DNA of 64,000 nt. It comes from Notoacmeibacter marinus. Lineage in GTDB: Bacteria; Pseudomonadota; Alphaproteobacteria; Rhizobiales; Rhizobiaceae. A program made the position numbers and the translations under genes. The notes beneath the pieces are model-generated. The model did no database searches. It worked only from the letters and a program-made list of their open reading frames with translations, and was not told the origin of the DNA. Positions 22,722-32,170 of the stretch are shown here, in pieces (the first letter of the stretch is position 1; every line of letters starts with the position of its first letter). The DNA is taken from the NCBI RefSeq assembly GCF_002238045.1, contig NZ_NBYO01000002.1:310001-374000 (forward strand), read 5' to 3'.

Positions 22722-23804
22722 TTACCGGACCTTCAGTGTGGAAAGACCGATGGCCGCCAGTATCAACGCGATGATCCAGAAGCGGATCACCACCTGGCTT
22801 TCCGTCCACCCTTTCTTCTCGAAATGGTGATGGATCGGCGCCATGAGGAAGACACGCTTGCCGGTCTGCTTGTAGACGACGACCTGGATGATGACCGACA
22901 GCGCTTCCATGACGAACAGGCCGCCGACGATGGCGAGCACCAGTTCGTGCTTGGTGGCCACAGCGACGGTGCCGATCAGTCCACCGAGCGCAAGACTGCC
23001 CGTGTCGCCCATAAAGATGGCCGCGGGCGGCGCGTTGAACCAGAGGAACCCAAGTCCGGCCCCGACGACCGCGCCCAATATGACCGCCAGTTCCCCCGTG
23101 CCGGGAACGAAGTGGATCTGCAGATAATTGGCGAAGATCGCATTGCCGGAAAGATAGGCGATCAGAGCGAAGCTCGCCGCCGCGATCATGACCGGCACCG
23201 TCGCCAGGCCGTCCAGCCCGTCGGTGAGGTTGACCGCATTGGCCGAGCCAACGATGACGATGGATGCGAATACCGCGAAGAACCAGCCCATATGGATCAT
23301 CAGATCCTTGAAGAAGGGAAAGGTTAGCGACGACGAAAACGGCTTTTGTCCGGCCTGAATGATCGTCCAAGATGCAATGACGGCAATGATGAATTCGGCA
23401 GCGAGCCGCGACTTGCCGGAAAAGCCGAGATGGCTCTGTTTGGTCACCTTCAGATAGTCGTCGTAAAAGCCGATGATCCCGAAGGCGATGGTCACCAGCA
23501 GAACGCACCAGACATACGTCGAGTAGGGATTGGCCCACAGAATGGACGATCCGAGAATACCGACGAGGATCATCAGCCCGCCCATTGTCGGCGTGCCAGC
23601 CTTTTTGAAATGGGTCTGCGGCCCGTCGGCGCGGATCGGCTGCCCCTTGCCCTGCCGGATGCGCATCGTGTTGATGATGGCCGGACCGAAGAGAAAGACG
23701 ATCATCGCAGCGGTGACCATGGCGCCGCCGGTACGGAAAGTAATGTAACGGAAGACGTTGAAGAAAGAGACGGTCTCTTTCAGATCAACCAGTAGATACA
23801 GCAC
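22722..23804 (-). CDS. mraY: Phospho-N-acetylmuramoyl-pentapeptide-transferase MraY
   Basis: An inner-membrane enzyme that makes lipid I from UDP-MurNAc-pentapeptide and undecaprenyl phosphate. The 360-residue protein has ten predicted helices and the motifs [54 protein letters not shown] and [19 protein letters not shown], which contain the catalytic Asp and His residues. It lies 59 bp after murF and abuts murD. Confidence 0.97.
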   Translation of the reverse strand: MLYLLVDLKETVSFFNVFRYITFRTGGAMVTAAMIVFLFGPAIINTMRIRQGKGQPIRADGPQTHFKKAGTPTMGGLMILVGILGSSILWANPYSTYVWCVLLVTIAFGIIGFYDDYLKVTKQSHLGFSGKSRLAAEFIIAVIASWTIIQAGQKPFSSSLTFPFFKDLMIHMGWFFAVFASIVIVGSANAVNLTDGLDGLATVPVMIAAASFALIAYLSGNAIFANYLQIHFVPGTGELAVILGAVVGAGLGFLWFNAPPAAIFMGDTGSLALGGLIGTVAVATKHELVLAIVGGLFVMEALSVIIQVVVYKQTGKRVFLMAPIHHHFEKKGWTESQVVIRFWIIALILAAIGLSTLKVR

Positions 23805-23863
23805 AGCGTATCGTTTCCTTCTTCATTGGTCCCCGGCGCCGCAGCTTGCGTGTTCCGGCGCCT

Positions 23864-25279
23864 TTATTCCGTTTCGGCGTTCTTGCGTAAGGCAGTCACC
23901 AGCCGCGACAGTCCAATGCTGTTCGACCCCTTGACCAGAGCCACATCGCCGTCGCGCAATTGTTGCCGCGCCAGCGTTATGAGATCGTCGACATCGGCGC
24001 AATGATGACCCGAAACATCGTCAGGCAGCGCATTCTTCAGGGCCGCCATCTCATCGCCGACGCTCAGCACCATGTCCACATTCGCAGCCTTCAATGGCTG
24101 AACCAGACCGGCATGATAGCCAGCGCTCTTATCGCCAAGTTCGCGCATATCGCCGAGAATGGCGATGCGCCGGCCACCTTCTTTCAGGCTCATTTGGCCG
24201 AGACTTTCCAAAGTCGCGGCGACTGAGGCAGGGTTGGCGTTATAGCTTTCGTCGATCAGCGTTGCCGATCCCCCATCGCCAAGGGCGATCCGGTGGGTCT
24301 CGCCGCGTCCGGTTCCGGCACGCAGCGTCGCCAGCGCGATGGAGGCCTTCCCGACATCGGCGCCGGTCAGTTTGGCAGCGCCGAGCACCGCCAGCGCGTT
24401 CTGCGCCATATGGCGGCCGCCGACGCCGAGTTTCAGTTCCATCGCGTCATCGGACAGGCTAATTGCCAGTTCACCGCCATCGCGGACCGATTTATATTCG
24501 CGCAATTGAAATGCCGAACGTGGATGCTCGCCAAAACCGAGAACATGGTCGACGCCCGCCTGCCGCGCCAGCTCTTCCAGAAGCGGAAACTGGGCGTCGT
24601 CACGGTTGAGCAGCGCCGTGCCGCCCGTCACCACGCCTTCGAATATCTCCGCCTTGGCGTGAGCGATTTCCTCAATCGACGAGAAATGCCCGATATGGGC
24701 TGGCGCGATTATCGTGATGATCGCGATGTGAGGCCGGACCATCTTCACGAGAGGCCGAATTTCGTTCGGATGGTTCATCCCGATCTCGAAGATGCCGAAC
24801 TGCGTCGCTTCCGGCATCCGCGCCAGCGTCAGCGGCACGCCCCAATGATTGTTGAAACTCTTGTCCGACGCATGAACGGTCCCGGACGGCTCGAGCGCCG
24901 TCCGCAGCATCTCCTTGGTCGTCGTTTTACCGGACGATCCGGTCACGGCAATGATTCGAGCGCGACTGCGGGCCCGTGCCGCCTGCCCCAGCCGACCGAG
25001 CGCTTCGAGAACGTCATTGACGACGATCATCGGCGTTCTGAGACGACCCATGGCGGGTAGCTTGTCTTCCGAAACAATGAGTAGCGAGGCGCCATTGGCC
25101 ACAGCTTTGGTACAGAAATCGTGCCCGTCGAATCGCTCTCCCTTGATCGCGAAAAATGCTTCGTCGGGCTGGACGGTGCGGCTATCGATGGAAATGCCGC
25201 CGATTCCTTCCGGCATGTCGCCGACCGGCCGGCCATCCATGGCGGCGATCATGTCATCCGTGGTCCACAGAATGCTCAT
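23864..25279 (-). CDS. murF: UDP-N-acetylmuramoyl-tripeptide--D-alanyl-D-alanine ligase MurF
   Basis: Adds D-Ala-D-Ala to the UDP-MurNAc tripeptide. The 471-residue protein has the MurF N-terminal GISIDSRTVQPDEAFFAIKGERFDGHDF region (residues ~28-55), P-loop AVTGSSGKTTTKEML, FEIGMNHPNEI, and the C-terminal LIDESYNANPASVAATL. Its start overlaps the murE stop by 4 bp. Confidence 0.96.
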   Translation of the reverse strand: MSILWTTDDMIAAMDGRPVGDMPEGIGGISIDSRTVQPDEAFFAIKGERFDGHDFCTKAVANGASLLIVSEDKLPAMGRLRTPMIVVNDVLEALGRLGQAARARSRARIIAVTGSSGKTTTKEMLRTALEPSGTVHASDKSFNNHWGVPLTLARMPEATQFGIFEIGMNHPNEIRPLVKMVRPHIAIITIIAPAHIGHFSSIEEIAHAKAEIFEGVVTGGTALLNRDDAQFPLLEELARQAGVDHVLGFGEHPRSAFQLREYKSVRDGGELAISLSDDAMELKLGVGGRHMAQNALAVLGAAKLTGADVGKASIALATLRAGTGRGETHRIALGDGGSATLIDESYNANPASVAATLESLGQMSLKEGGRRIAILGDMRELGDKSAGYHAGLVQPLKAANVDMVLSVGDEMAALKNALPDDVSGHHCADVDDLITLARQQLRDGDVALVKGSNSIGLSRLVTALRKNAETE

Positions 25280-26751
25280 GACGCTGTCCCTGCTGCTGGA
25301 TCGCTCTCCTGTTCCGCCAGCGCGCGCCGCGCTTCTTCGTGGTCGGAAAAGGGCAGAGTGTCGCCTTTGATGGTCTGGCCGGTTTCGTGCCCCTTGCCGG
25401 CGATGACAAGTGTGTCGCCTGGCCCCAACATGTCGACGGCCACCTCGATTGCACGGCGACGATCGCCGATTTCGATCGCGTCGGATACGGCTTCCAGTAT
25501 TGCCGCTCGAATAAGCGCCGGCTCTTCCGAACGGGGATTGTCGTCGGTTACGATGATCGTATCGGCCAGCCGTCCCGCAATTTCACCCATGATCGGCCGT
25601 TTGCCGGGATCGCGGTCCCCGCCGCAGCCGAAAACGACCACGACCTTGCCGGTGGTGAAGGGGCGAACCGCCCTGAGAACGTTCTCCAGCGCTTCGGGCT
25701 TGTGGGCGTAGTCGACATAAACAGCCGCACCGTCTTTGGTTGCGCCCACTTTCTCCAAGCGCCCGCTGGCGCCCTTCAGATGCCGCAGTGCCGCAAACAC
25801 CGATCCGGATTCGCTGCCGGTTGATATTGCCAATCCCGCTGCAACCAGCGCATTGGCCATCTGGAACTCGCCGGCCAGCGGCAGATCGACTTCGTAGTGA
25901 TGGCCGGCGTGAAGAATCTGTGCGCGCTGACCGTCCTGCAACTGTTCGCACCGTTCCAGTCGAAGAAACGTGCCAAGCCGCCCCACGGTCAGAATCTCAC
26001 ACCCGCCCTCCTCGGCCGCGGCAATCGTCCGCTCGCTCCACGGATCGTCGGAAAAGACAATGGCTGGCGCATCCTTTGGCAGCAATTGGCGAAAGAGCCG
26101 CATCTTGGCGCGATGGTAGTCCTCCGCATCGGCGTGAAAATCCAGATGATCGCGCCCGAGATTGGTGAAGCCGGCCGCCGCCAGTTCGACGCCATCGAGG
26201 CGATACATTTCCAGACCGTGGCTCGAGGCTTCCATGGCGCCGTGGGTGACACCGGAAGCAGCAAGTTCGGCCAGCAGCGCATGCAGGGAAATCGGGTCCG
26301 GTGTCGTCAGCGACCCGTAATCGTCGCGGCCGGGCGCGTTCACGCCGGTCGTACCGATGGATGCGGCTTGCAGACCGGCATGACGCCAAATCTGGCGAAC
26401 GAAGGACACGACCGACGTCTTGCCCGCCGTCCCCGTCACCGCCACCATCGTTTGCGGCTGACCGCAGGAAAAGCGGGCGGCGGACAATGCGAGCGCCCGT
26501 CGGACATTGTCTGTTCGAAAAACCGGGATGGAAAGTCCGTTGACGGCAGCCGCCCCATCGGCGACCACCGCCGTCGCGCCGGCGCTTGCGGCATCCGCGG
26601 CGAAAGCCGCGCCATCGGTCTTGGTTCCGGGAACGGCGAAAAATAGCGTTTCCCCCGCGACCTGACGGGAATCGCTGGCAATAGCCGCTACCGGGCTGTT
26701 TGGATCGGCGTCGCCAATGTCCACCAGATCAGCGATATCCGCGAGTCGCAT
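25276..26751 (-). CDS. murE: UDP-N-acetylmuramoyl-L-alanyl-D-glutamate--2,6-diaminopimelate ligase MurE
   Basis: Adds meso-diaminopimelate to the stem peptide. The 491-residue ligase has the N-terminal AIASDSRQVAGETLFFAVPG, P-loop AVTGTAGKTSVVSFVRQ, EASSHGLEMYRLDGV, and the diaminopimelate-recognition motif with DDNPRSEEP near residue 405, which marks the substrate as DAP rather than lysine. It lies 57 bp downstream of ftsI and is coupled to murF. Confidence 0.96.
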   Translation of the reverse strand: MRLADIADLVDIGDADPNSPVAAIASDSRQVAGETLFFAVPGTKTDGAAFAADAASAGATAVVADGAAAVNGLSIPVFRTDNVRRALALSAARFSCGQPQTMVAVTGTAGKTSVVSFVRQIWRHAGLQAASIGTTGVNAPGRDDYGSLTTPDPISLHALLAELAASGVTHGAMEASSHGLEMYRLDGVELAAAGFTNLGRDHLDFHADAEDYHRAKMRLFRQLLPKDAPAIVFSDDPWSERTIAAAEEGGCEILTVGRLGTFLRLERCEQLQDGQRAQILHAGHHYEVDLPLAGEFQMANALVAAGLAISTGSESGSVFAALRHLKGASGRLEKVGATKDGAAVYVDYAHKPEALENVLRAVRPFTTGKVVVVFGCGGDRDPGKRPIMGEIAGRLADTIIVTDDNPRSEEPALIRAAILEAVSDAIEIGDRRRAIEVAVDMLGPGDTLVIAGKGHETGQTIKGDTLPFSDHEEARRALAEQESDPAAGTAS

Positions 26752-26808
26752 ACGGCCCCCTTAGCCTGCAGGCTTGCCCTTCTTCACTAGGCAAGCCCAT
26801 GGTGATTC

Positions 26809-28479
26809 TCAATCCGCCGCCAAGAATGCCTCGTTTTCAGGGCCGAATTCCGGCTCAACGCCGAGAAGCGGCGCAGCGCGTCGAATGATCTCACCGACCG
26901 TCGGCGCAGCGTTCGATCCGGCTGTCACACCCCCCCCTTCCGGCGGCGCCTTTGGCTCGTCCAGCGTGACGAAGACGATGTAACGCGGATTTTCGATTGG
27001 AAAGGCCGCAAGAAAATCGTTGTAGCGCTTGGTTTTGGAATAGCGGCCATTGACCACTTTCTCTGCCGTGCCGGTCTTGCCGCCAACATGATAGCCCGGC
27101 ACTTCGGCTCGTTTTCCAGACCCTTTCTCCACATTCAACCGGAAGAGATAACGCATGTTTGCGCTGGTTTCCGGTTTGATGACCTGCTTGGCGTCGCGAA
27201 GAGCCTCGTCGATGCTTTGGCGGCGGAAGGTCGGCTTGATGAGACGGCCGCCATTCATCAGCGCGGCAGCAGCGGCTGCGGTCTGAAGCGGTGTCGTCGA
27301 AAGTCCGTGGCCAAAGGCGATGGTCAGCGAATTGATCCGTTTCCAGTCCTTCGGATATTGGGGCTTGCCGATTTCGGGCAATTCGAGTTCCATCTCGTCC
27401 ATCACGCCCATCTTCTTCAGGAAACCTCGATGATGGTCGATACCGAGTTGGTCGGCGAGTTTGGCTGTGCCGATATTGGAGGAATAAACGAAGACCTCCG
27501 GCAGCGTCAGCGGACGGTACTTGCCGTGAAAATCGCCGATAGCGTGCCGACCAACCCGCAGCTTCTGGCTGGCGTCAATGATCGACCCCATATGGACGAT
27601 GCCAGAATCCAGCGCCATGGCGAGCGTCAGCGCCTTGAAGGACGATCCCATTTCATAGACGCCCGACGTCATACGGTTGAGCCGGTCTGGCGCCTGCTGG
27701 TCATGCGGATCGTTCAGATCGTAGTCCGGCAGGGACGACAGCGCGACGATTTCGCCGGTCAACGCATCCAGGACGACGCCAGCAGCGCCAATGCAGCGAT
27801 AACGCTCCATCGCATGATTGAGTGCATCGCGCAGAACATGTTGCACGCGCAGGTCGAGTGACGTTCGCACCGGCTCCAGGCTCTCCGCCTTGGCCAGACC
27901 CGCCGAGCGGAGCTGTTCCAGACCGTTGCCATCGAGCCATTTCTCAAAACCGGCAATGCCGCGCCCGTCAGCACTGGTGAGCCCCAATACGTGAGCGGCG
28001 GTCGCGCCGCCCGGATAGAACCGTTTCTTCTCCGGTTCGAACTTGATGCCGGCAAGGCCGAGATCGTGGATCGCCGCCTGCTGGCGCGGTGTCAGATCGC
28101 GGCGAAGGCGAATATATTTGGCCGAACTCTTGAGCCGGCGCCGGGTCGATTCATAGCTCAGATCGGGAAGAACGGTCCGCAGCTTCTCCACCACCTCGTC
28201 GGGATCGCCGGCCCTGTGCGGTTCGGCGAAAAGCGACGCCGTTCTGATGTCGGTCGCCAGGACCTGGCCGTTCCGGTCCAGAATATCCGGTCGTGCCATT
28301 TGAGCAGCGCGCGGAATGGAGCCGGTGATCTCGCTTTTCTGCACGGCAAGCTGGACGATCCGCCCGCCCATGACCGCATAAACGGCAACGAAAAGCCCCA
28401 TCATCATCGCAACCCGGCCACGGGTGCGACCGCCGCCCTTCTTGCCAAGACCCTCCAGATGGATCGCCGCTTCGCTCAT
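26809..28479 (-). CDS. ftsI: Peptidoglycan D,D-transpeptidase FtsI (PBP3)
   Basis: The septal transpeptidase. The 556-residue class B PBP has a short cytoplasmic part, one membrane helix (MMMGLFVAVYAVMGGRIVQL), a dimerisation domain, and the penicillin-binding domain with the nucleophile motif SSFK (S279-K282), SSN (333-335) and KTGT (468-471). The start overlaps the ftsL stop by 4 bp. Confidence 0.96.
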   Translation of the reverse strand: MSEAAIHLEGLGKKGGGRTRGRVAMMMGLFVAVYAVMGGRIVQLAVQKSEITGSIPRAAQMARPDILDRNGQVLATDIRTASLFAEPHRAGDPDEVVEKLRTVLPDLSYESTRRRLKSSAKYIRLRRDLTPRQQAAIHDLGLAGIKFEPEKKRFYPGGATAAHVLGLTSADGRGIAGFEKWLDGNGLEQLRSAGLAKAESLEPVRTSLDLRVQHVLRDALNHAMERYRCIGAAGVVLDALTGEIVALSSLPDYDLNDPHDQQAPDRLNRMTSGVYEMGSSFKALTLAMALDSGIVHMGSIIDASQKLRVGRHAIGDFHGKYRPLTLPEVFVYSSNIGTAKLADQLGIDHHRGFLKKMGVMDEMELELPEIGKPQYPKDWKRINSLTIAFGHGLSTTPLQTAAAAAALMNGGRLIKPTFRRQSIDEALRDAKQVIKPETSANMRYLFRLNVEKGSGKRAEVPGYHVGGKTGTAEKVVNGRYSKTKRYNDFLAAFPIENPRYIVFVTLDEPKAPPEGGGVTAGSNAAPTVGEIIRRAAPLLGVEPEFGPENEAFLAAD

Positions 28480-28880
28480 TGCCCCGCCTCCTCCGGGATC
28501 GAGCCCGTCATGACGCCGTCATGGCTCAGACTGTCACGCCCCAGAATAGCGAGCGCTTCATCCAGGCCCTCCTCACTCGTCTCATCGAGCGGGCGTTCCG
28601 GCAATTGTCTGACCCGCGCATACTGGTCGGGCCGCAGCGGTTCCAATGGCAGCTGGGAACGGAACGTCTTCAGATGCGACTGCAGGCGGTGCGGCTGCGT
28701 CATCAGGCTCCAGTCGGTCTCCAGAATTTCGATGGCGTCCTTTCGCCGCTGGATCTCACGTTCAGCCCGGGCGATCTCCTCAAGCGTCGTGTCCGTTTGG
28801 TGTTTGGCGGTGTAGGTGTATCCGACCGCCGAAACGATCACCGCCACCATCAGCATGTCGCGAAGGCGAAACATCTTCAT
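28476..28880 (-). CDS. ftsL: Cell division protein FtsL-like
   Basis: A short bitopic divisome protein of 134 residues: one N-terminal membrane helix ([17 protein letters not shown]) followed by a coiled-coil-prone segment ([29 protein letters not shown], residues ~31-60; PHRLQ-HLK downstream), then a variable tail. Position between rsmH and ftsI and the helix-plus-coiled-coil plan identify it; sequence is poorly conserved in this family. It overlaps both neighbours by 4 bp. Confidence 0.85.
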   Translation of the reverse strand: MKMFRLRDMLMVAVIVSAVGYTYTAKHQTDTTLEEIARAEREIQRRKDAIEILETDWSLMTQPHRLQSHLKTFRSQLPLEPLRPDQYARVRQLPERPLDETSEEGLDEALAILGRDSLSHDGVMTGSIPEEAGQ

Positions 28881-29902
28881 CGCCGATCTCCTGCAATCCG
28901 TAGAGCATGAACGTCCGGCAGTCCGAGCGCCTTGCGGTTCTCGATCGGGCGGGCGGGAGCATAGGTCCGCCGCGCCGCGCGAAGCCGCGCCGAACGGGCG
29001 CGTGGATTGGTCGCCGCTTCATCGTCCGAAGCCGACACCGCAGCGCCCATGCGCTCGAATGTCGGGCTCGGGCCGTCCGTCACGGGCATGTGTCGAGACA
29101 CGGCCTTTGCTTCCGAGCGGCTTTGCATGAAGCGCTTGACGATACGGTCTTCGAGCGAGTGAAAGGTGACGACCACGAGCCGTCCGCGCGGCTTGAGCGC
29201 ACGTTCGGCAGCTTCGAGCGCCGATACCAGCTCGCCGAGTTCGTCATTGACGAAAATGCGCAGGCCCTGAAAGGCGCGCGTTGCCGGATGGATGCGTTCG
29301 CCGGCCCGCCGCGGCATAAGATCGGCGATCGCCTTGGCCAGATCGCCTGTTCTCGTGAACGGTTGCTCCATACGGCGCTGGCCGATCATCCGCGCGATCC
29401 GCGAGGCTTGTTTTTCCTCACCGAGTAGACCGAAGATGCGCGTCAGCTCCTTGATGTCGGCCTCGTTCACGACATCGGCGGCGGAAAAGCCGCTCTGTGC
29501 CATGCGCATGTCGAGCGGACCGTCCTGCTTAAAAGAAAAGCCACGCTCAGCCTGGTCCAGCTGCATGGACGATACGCCGATATCCAGAACAATTCCGTCG
29601 AGCGGCTCGGTCACAACCTTGTCGAGAACACTAAAATTGCTAGGAGCGAAACGGAACCGCGCACCATATTCACCGGCAAAGTCTGCGGCGGTTGCCGCGA
29701 CGGCCGGGTCACGATCCATTGCAATCAGATCAGCGCCGCGATTCAGGATAGCGCGACTGTAACCGCCGGCGCCGAATGTGCCATCCAGAATGGTTTCACC
29801 GGGCTGCGGGGCCAGCTTTTCGAGAACCCGGTCGAGAAGGACCGGAATGTGACGGGCCGGTCCGCCAACGGAAGACGAAACGTCTCCGTGGCCCGCCATC
29901 AT
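28877..29902 (-). CDS. rsmH: 16S rRNA (cytosine(1402)-N(4))-methyltransferase RsmH (MraW)
   Basis: Methylates C1402 of 16S rRNA. The 341-residue protein starts [11 protein letters not shown] and shows [13 protein letters not shown], the SAM loop [57 protein letters not shown] (in parts) and [15 protein letters not shown]. The open frame extends upstream to 30379, but the ATG at 29902 overlaps the mraZ stop (ATGA) and begins the homologous region. Confidence 0.96.
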   Translation of the reverse strand: MMAGHGDVSSSVGGPARHIPVLLDRVLEKLAPQPGETILDGTFGAGGYSRAILNRGADLIAMDRDPAVAATAADFAGEYGARFRFAPSNFSVLDKVVTEPLDGIVLDIGVSSMQLDQAERGFSFKQDGPLDMRMAQSGFSAADVVNEADIKELTRIFGLLGEEKQASRIARMIGQRRMEQPFTRTGDLAKAIADLMPRRAGERIHPATRAFQGLRIFVNDELGELVSALEAAERALKPRGRLVVVTFHSLEDRIVKRFMQSRSEAKAVSRHMPVTDGPSPTFERMGAAVSASDDEAATNPRARSARLRAARRTYAPARPIENRKALGLPDVHALRIAGDRR

Positions 29903-30360
29903 TCCATCCGCTCCGGACCGCGCGCCGCCTGCCGCATGGCCAAAAGCCGCTGCCGAACCGCCCTCGTATGCGCCTCGGCCTGCTTCGGATCCCACATCTG
30001 GAAAAAACGCCCCCGCCCGATAAACGCCACCTCGTCGGTGATACCGGTATGCTCCCTCACGAAATCCGTCACGACGATGCGCCCTTCCTTGTCGAGCTTC
30101 AAAAAGGCCCCGTCGCCATGAATGAAGAAACTCATATCGTCCGCACTGCCCAGAAACGGGTCCTCCATCTCGATCCGTTGCTCGTAGCGATCCAGAAGAT
30201 CCGGTCCACCAACATCCATGGCGGCACAGTCGAGCGCCCGTAGCGCGTAAAGTTCCTGTGTATTTCGAGACGATAAAACGGCGCGGAAATGCGCTGGCAC
30301 CGAAACCCGCCCCTTGGCGTCGATCCGGTTGATGGCATTGGAAAGAAAGCGCTCTGCCAC
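29899..30360 (-). CDS. mraZ: Transcriptional regulator MraZ
   Basis: A DNA-binding regulator of the division cluster with two SpoVT/AbrB-like domains: [19 protein letters not shown] at ~10-28 and [20 protein letters not shown] at ~88-107. The 153-residue length is normal. Translation starts at GTG 30360, preceded by GAGGGTGAGGT; no ATG is available at the conserved N-terminus ([16 protein letters not shown]). In E. coli MraZ represses its own cluster by binding TGGGN repeats; such repeats are found 192-216 bp upstream here. Confidence 0.94.
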   Translation of the reverse strand: MAERFLSNAINRIDAKGRVSVPAHFRAVLSSRNTQELYALRALDCAAMDVGGPDLLDRYEQRIEMEDPFLGSADDMSFFIHGDGAFLKLDKEGRIVVTDFVREHTGITDEVAFIGRGRFFQMWDPKQAEAHTRAVRQRLLAMRQAARGPERME

Positions 30361-30551
30361 CGAACGACCTCACCCTCATAATCCCCGCCTGAAAATCGTG
30401 CTTTTCCGACCGCCGCGCGCCTCATAGACACACGTCGCTCCACGAATGAATGAAAACGCGATTCCCAATCGAACCAGCAGCTTACGACAAAGTGCAGGTG
30501 CCCCTTCCTGCGCTCGCCAACGATCACTCTGATACTGCAGGAGAGCTAGCA

Positions 30552-30576
30552 TGGGCATTCATGGGCGTCAATGGGA
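30552..30576. promoter_or_regulatory. Candidate MraZ operator: three TGGGN repeats at 10-bp period
   Basis: On the plus strand TGGGC, TGGGC and TGGGA start at 30552, 30562 and 30572, separated by exactly 5 nt each. Three TGGGN boxes with 5-nt spacers is the MraZ recognition pattern described for E. coli. The mraZ start lies 192 bp away. Because mraZ is on the minus strand, the boxes read CCCA in the direction of transcription; whether this orientation matters should be checked. Confidence 0.65.
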
Positions 30577-30632
30577 GCACTCTGGCTTACCCTCTTATTT
30601 TAGAATTCATTCACTTAAGACGACCGTTCGTT

Positions 30633-30649
30633 GTTCATGGTTTATGAAC
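30633..30649. repeat. Inverted repeat GTTCAT-N5-ATGAAC
   Basis: A perfect 6-bp dyad with a 5-nt centre (GGTTT), 57 bp beyond the TGGGN repeats on the rnpB side. Size and spacing suit a dimeric regulator, but no candidate protein is indicated. Confidence 0.4.
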
Positions 30650-30804
30650 CAAGTCGATTAAGGAATTCTTAGTAGGAGGGGCAGCTCGCAACCTGTGGTG
30701 CGATGATGAAGAAAGGCAAGTTGGAACTCCCTCGCCCATGCTCGGGAACGAGCCTGATGAAGGCACGGGGTGTCGGTGGGAGACGAACCCATGAGTGAAG
30801 AGGT

Positions 30805-31218
30805 GTCAGTCGGCCGTTAAGCCGGGTTCTGTACGCCGCCATCTGGCGATGACATTGCAGCGACCATTCATCTGGGACCGTCCTTGCGAACGGCCTCAAG
30901 CAACCAACCCGGATGACAAGAGCGGAAACGCCCTGGTGCCGAAGCGCCGCGCCATCCCTATTCGGTTTTGCTCCCGGTGGGGTTTACCATGCCGCTTCCG
31001 TTGCCGGTCGCGCGGTGTGCTCTTGCCACACCCTTTCACCCTTACCCGAACGAAGGCTTTCGCCGAAGCGAAGATCGGTCGGGCGGTCTGCTTTCTGTGG
31101 CACTGTCCCTGGGGTCGCCCCCGCCGGGTGTTACCCGGCACCGTGTTTCCGTGGAGCCCGGACTTTCCTCACCGCCCGCCTTTCGGCGCTGGACGGTGCG
31201 GCCGCCTGGCCGACTGAC
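30805..31218 (-). ncRNA. rnpB: RNase P RNA (bacterial type A)
   Basis: The catalytic RNA that matures tRNA 5' ends. The minus strand contains the universal 5' element GAGGAAAGTCCGGGCTCC and the 3' element ending CAGAACCCGGCTTA. The terminal helix is exact: GTCAGTCGGCC at the 5' end (31218-31208) pairs over 11 bp with GGCCGACTGAC at the 3' end (30815-30805). This sets the borders at about 414 nt, normal for alphaproteobacteria. Reading frames across it are spurious. Confidence 0.95.
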
Positions 31219-31224
31219 GCTGCC

Positions 31225-31253
31225 CATGTAGAACGTGGAAGCAACGATGTCCA
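31225..31253 (-). promoter_or_regulatory. Predicted housekeeping promoter of rnpB
   Basis: On the minus strand TGGACA (31253-31248) and TACATG (31230-31225) are separated by 17 nt. The -10 box ends 6 nt before the predicted RNA 5' end at 31218, the expected distance. Confidence 0.5.
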
Positions 31254-31259
31254 CGCAGC

Positions 31260-31291
31260 AAAAAGCCCGCTTCGCCGGATGCGAAGCGGGC
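31260..31291 (-). terminator. Intrinsic terminator after the lytic transglycosylase gene
   Basis: An 11-bp perfect stem (GCCCGCTTCGC / GCGAAGCGGGC) with a 5-nt loop is followed on the minus strand by five U. It lies 25 bp beyond the transglycosylase stop and ends just before the rnpB promoter. Confidence 0.88.
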
Positions 31292-31316
31292 CTCTCTTCG
31301 GATCGTGCAATTGCTA

Positions 31317-31949
31317 TCAGGCGCCGAGCAGACGCTTGACCTTCTGGCAGTACCGCTTCGAAATCGGGTTCATTTTCTTGGCGCCGTGGCCAGCATTGTA
31401 CTTCAGGATGGTCCCGCAGGTGGAACCGCCGCCCAGCTTGTGCGCCTTGGCCAGATAGGCAACGCCGTAGCGGATATTCGTCGCTGGATCATAGAGATCC
31501 TTGGCTTTGCCCTTGAAGCCCATCATGGCAGCCGTAGCCGGCTTGATCTGCATGAGGCCAACTTCGCCAGCCGCGCCGGTGACGTCCGGGCGGAAACTGC
31601 TTTCGACCTGAATAACGGCCTTGACCAGAGAGGCGGGAACGCCGTGCTTCTCGGCTTCCTTATTGATGATGGAGCCGAACTTCGGATCGGCCTTCGCCGT
31701 CTTGGTTTGCGCCTTCGCAGCCTTGGTCTTGGCGGTCTTGTGAGCTGCCTTCGGCTCGTCCGAACCCCCGCGTATTCCCTTCTTCAGGGTCGCGGCCAGC
31801 GAATCTGTCGCCGGCGACGAAGTGCTCGTTACCTTCTCGGCGAAATGTGTGACTCCCGGAAGCTTGTTGGAAGAGGTTTCCGCGTTCACAGGCGCGCTCA
31901 ACATCGCGGCAGCGAAGAACGCCGCCGTTACACCGGTCATTTTCAACAT
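31317..31949 (-). CDS. Secreted lytic transglycosylase (SLT fold)
   Basis: A periplasmic enzyme that cleaves peptidoglycan glycan strands. The 210-residue protein has a signal peptide (MTGVTAAFFAAAMLSAPVNA, cut near residue 23), a Lys/Ala-rich linker (~65-88: AHKTAKTKAAKAQTKTAKA) that probably binds wall polymers, then the catalytic domain with VIQVESSFRP (catalytic Glu 116), AAGEVGLMQIKP and NIRYGVAYLAKAHK. It lies upstream of rnpB and mraZ, a conserved rhizobial arrangement. Confidence 0.9.
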   Translation of the reverse strand: MLKMTGVTAAFFAAAMLSAPVNAETSSNKLPGVTHFAEKVTSTSSPATDSLAATLKKGIRGGSDEPKAAHKTAKTKAAKAQTKTAKADPKFGSIINKEAEKHGVPASLVKAVIQVESSFRPDVTGAAGEVGLMQIKPATAAMMGFKGKAKDLYDPATNIRYGVAYLAKAHKLGGGSTCGTILKYNAGHGAKKMNPISKRYCQKVKRLLGA

Positions 31950-32170
31950 GATCTCTCGTTCGTTTCTTGTGCAGCGTTCCGCTTGGGAGAACCGTTTTCA
32001 CAGGCACGGCTTCGGTTTGCTGCTTTGCCCCACATCCAGCGGCAAATCAGTGCCGCCAATCACGAGGAGATGTTTCGCAGGGCAGATGCACCGAAATTGG
32101 GCATTAAAGATCACGAAATGTAACAGCGATCACATTGATGGAACCCGCTATTGAGACGACGCCAAGGCGT

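Larger units (their letters stand above)
30361..30804. other. Gene-free interval between mraZ and rnpB
   Basis: This 444-bp stretch is less GC-rich than the flanks and holds no convincing gene. It contains the MraZ-type repeats (30552-30576), a dyad GTTCAT-N5-ATGAAC (30633-30649), a weak CtrA-like TTAA-N7-TTAG (30658-30672), and downstream of rnpB a 5-bp hairpin GCTCG-TTCC-CGAGC (minus strand) without a U run. I found no clear intrinsic terminator for rnpB. Confidence 0.6.

Noticed and set aside
30720-30790. Possible tRNA-like arms downstream of rnpB
   Set aside because: GGTTCG-like string occurs but no cloverleaf, anticodon stem or acceptor stem can be drawn.
30795-31254. Several open frames across 30.8-31.25 kb on both strands
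   Set aside because: The region is RNase P RNA with complete terminal helix and conserved core sequences.
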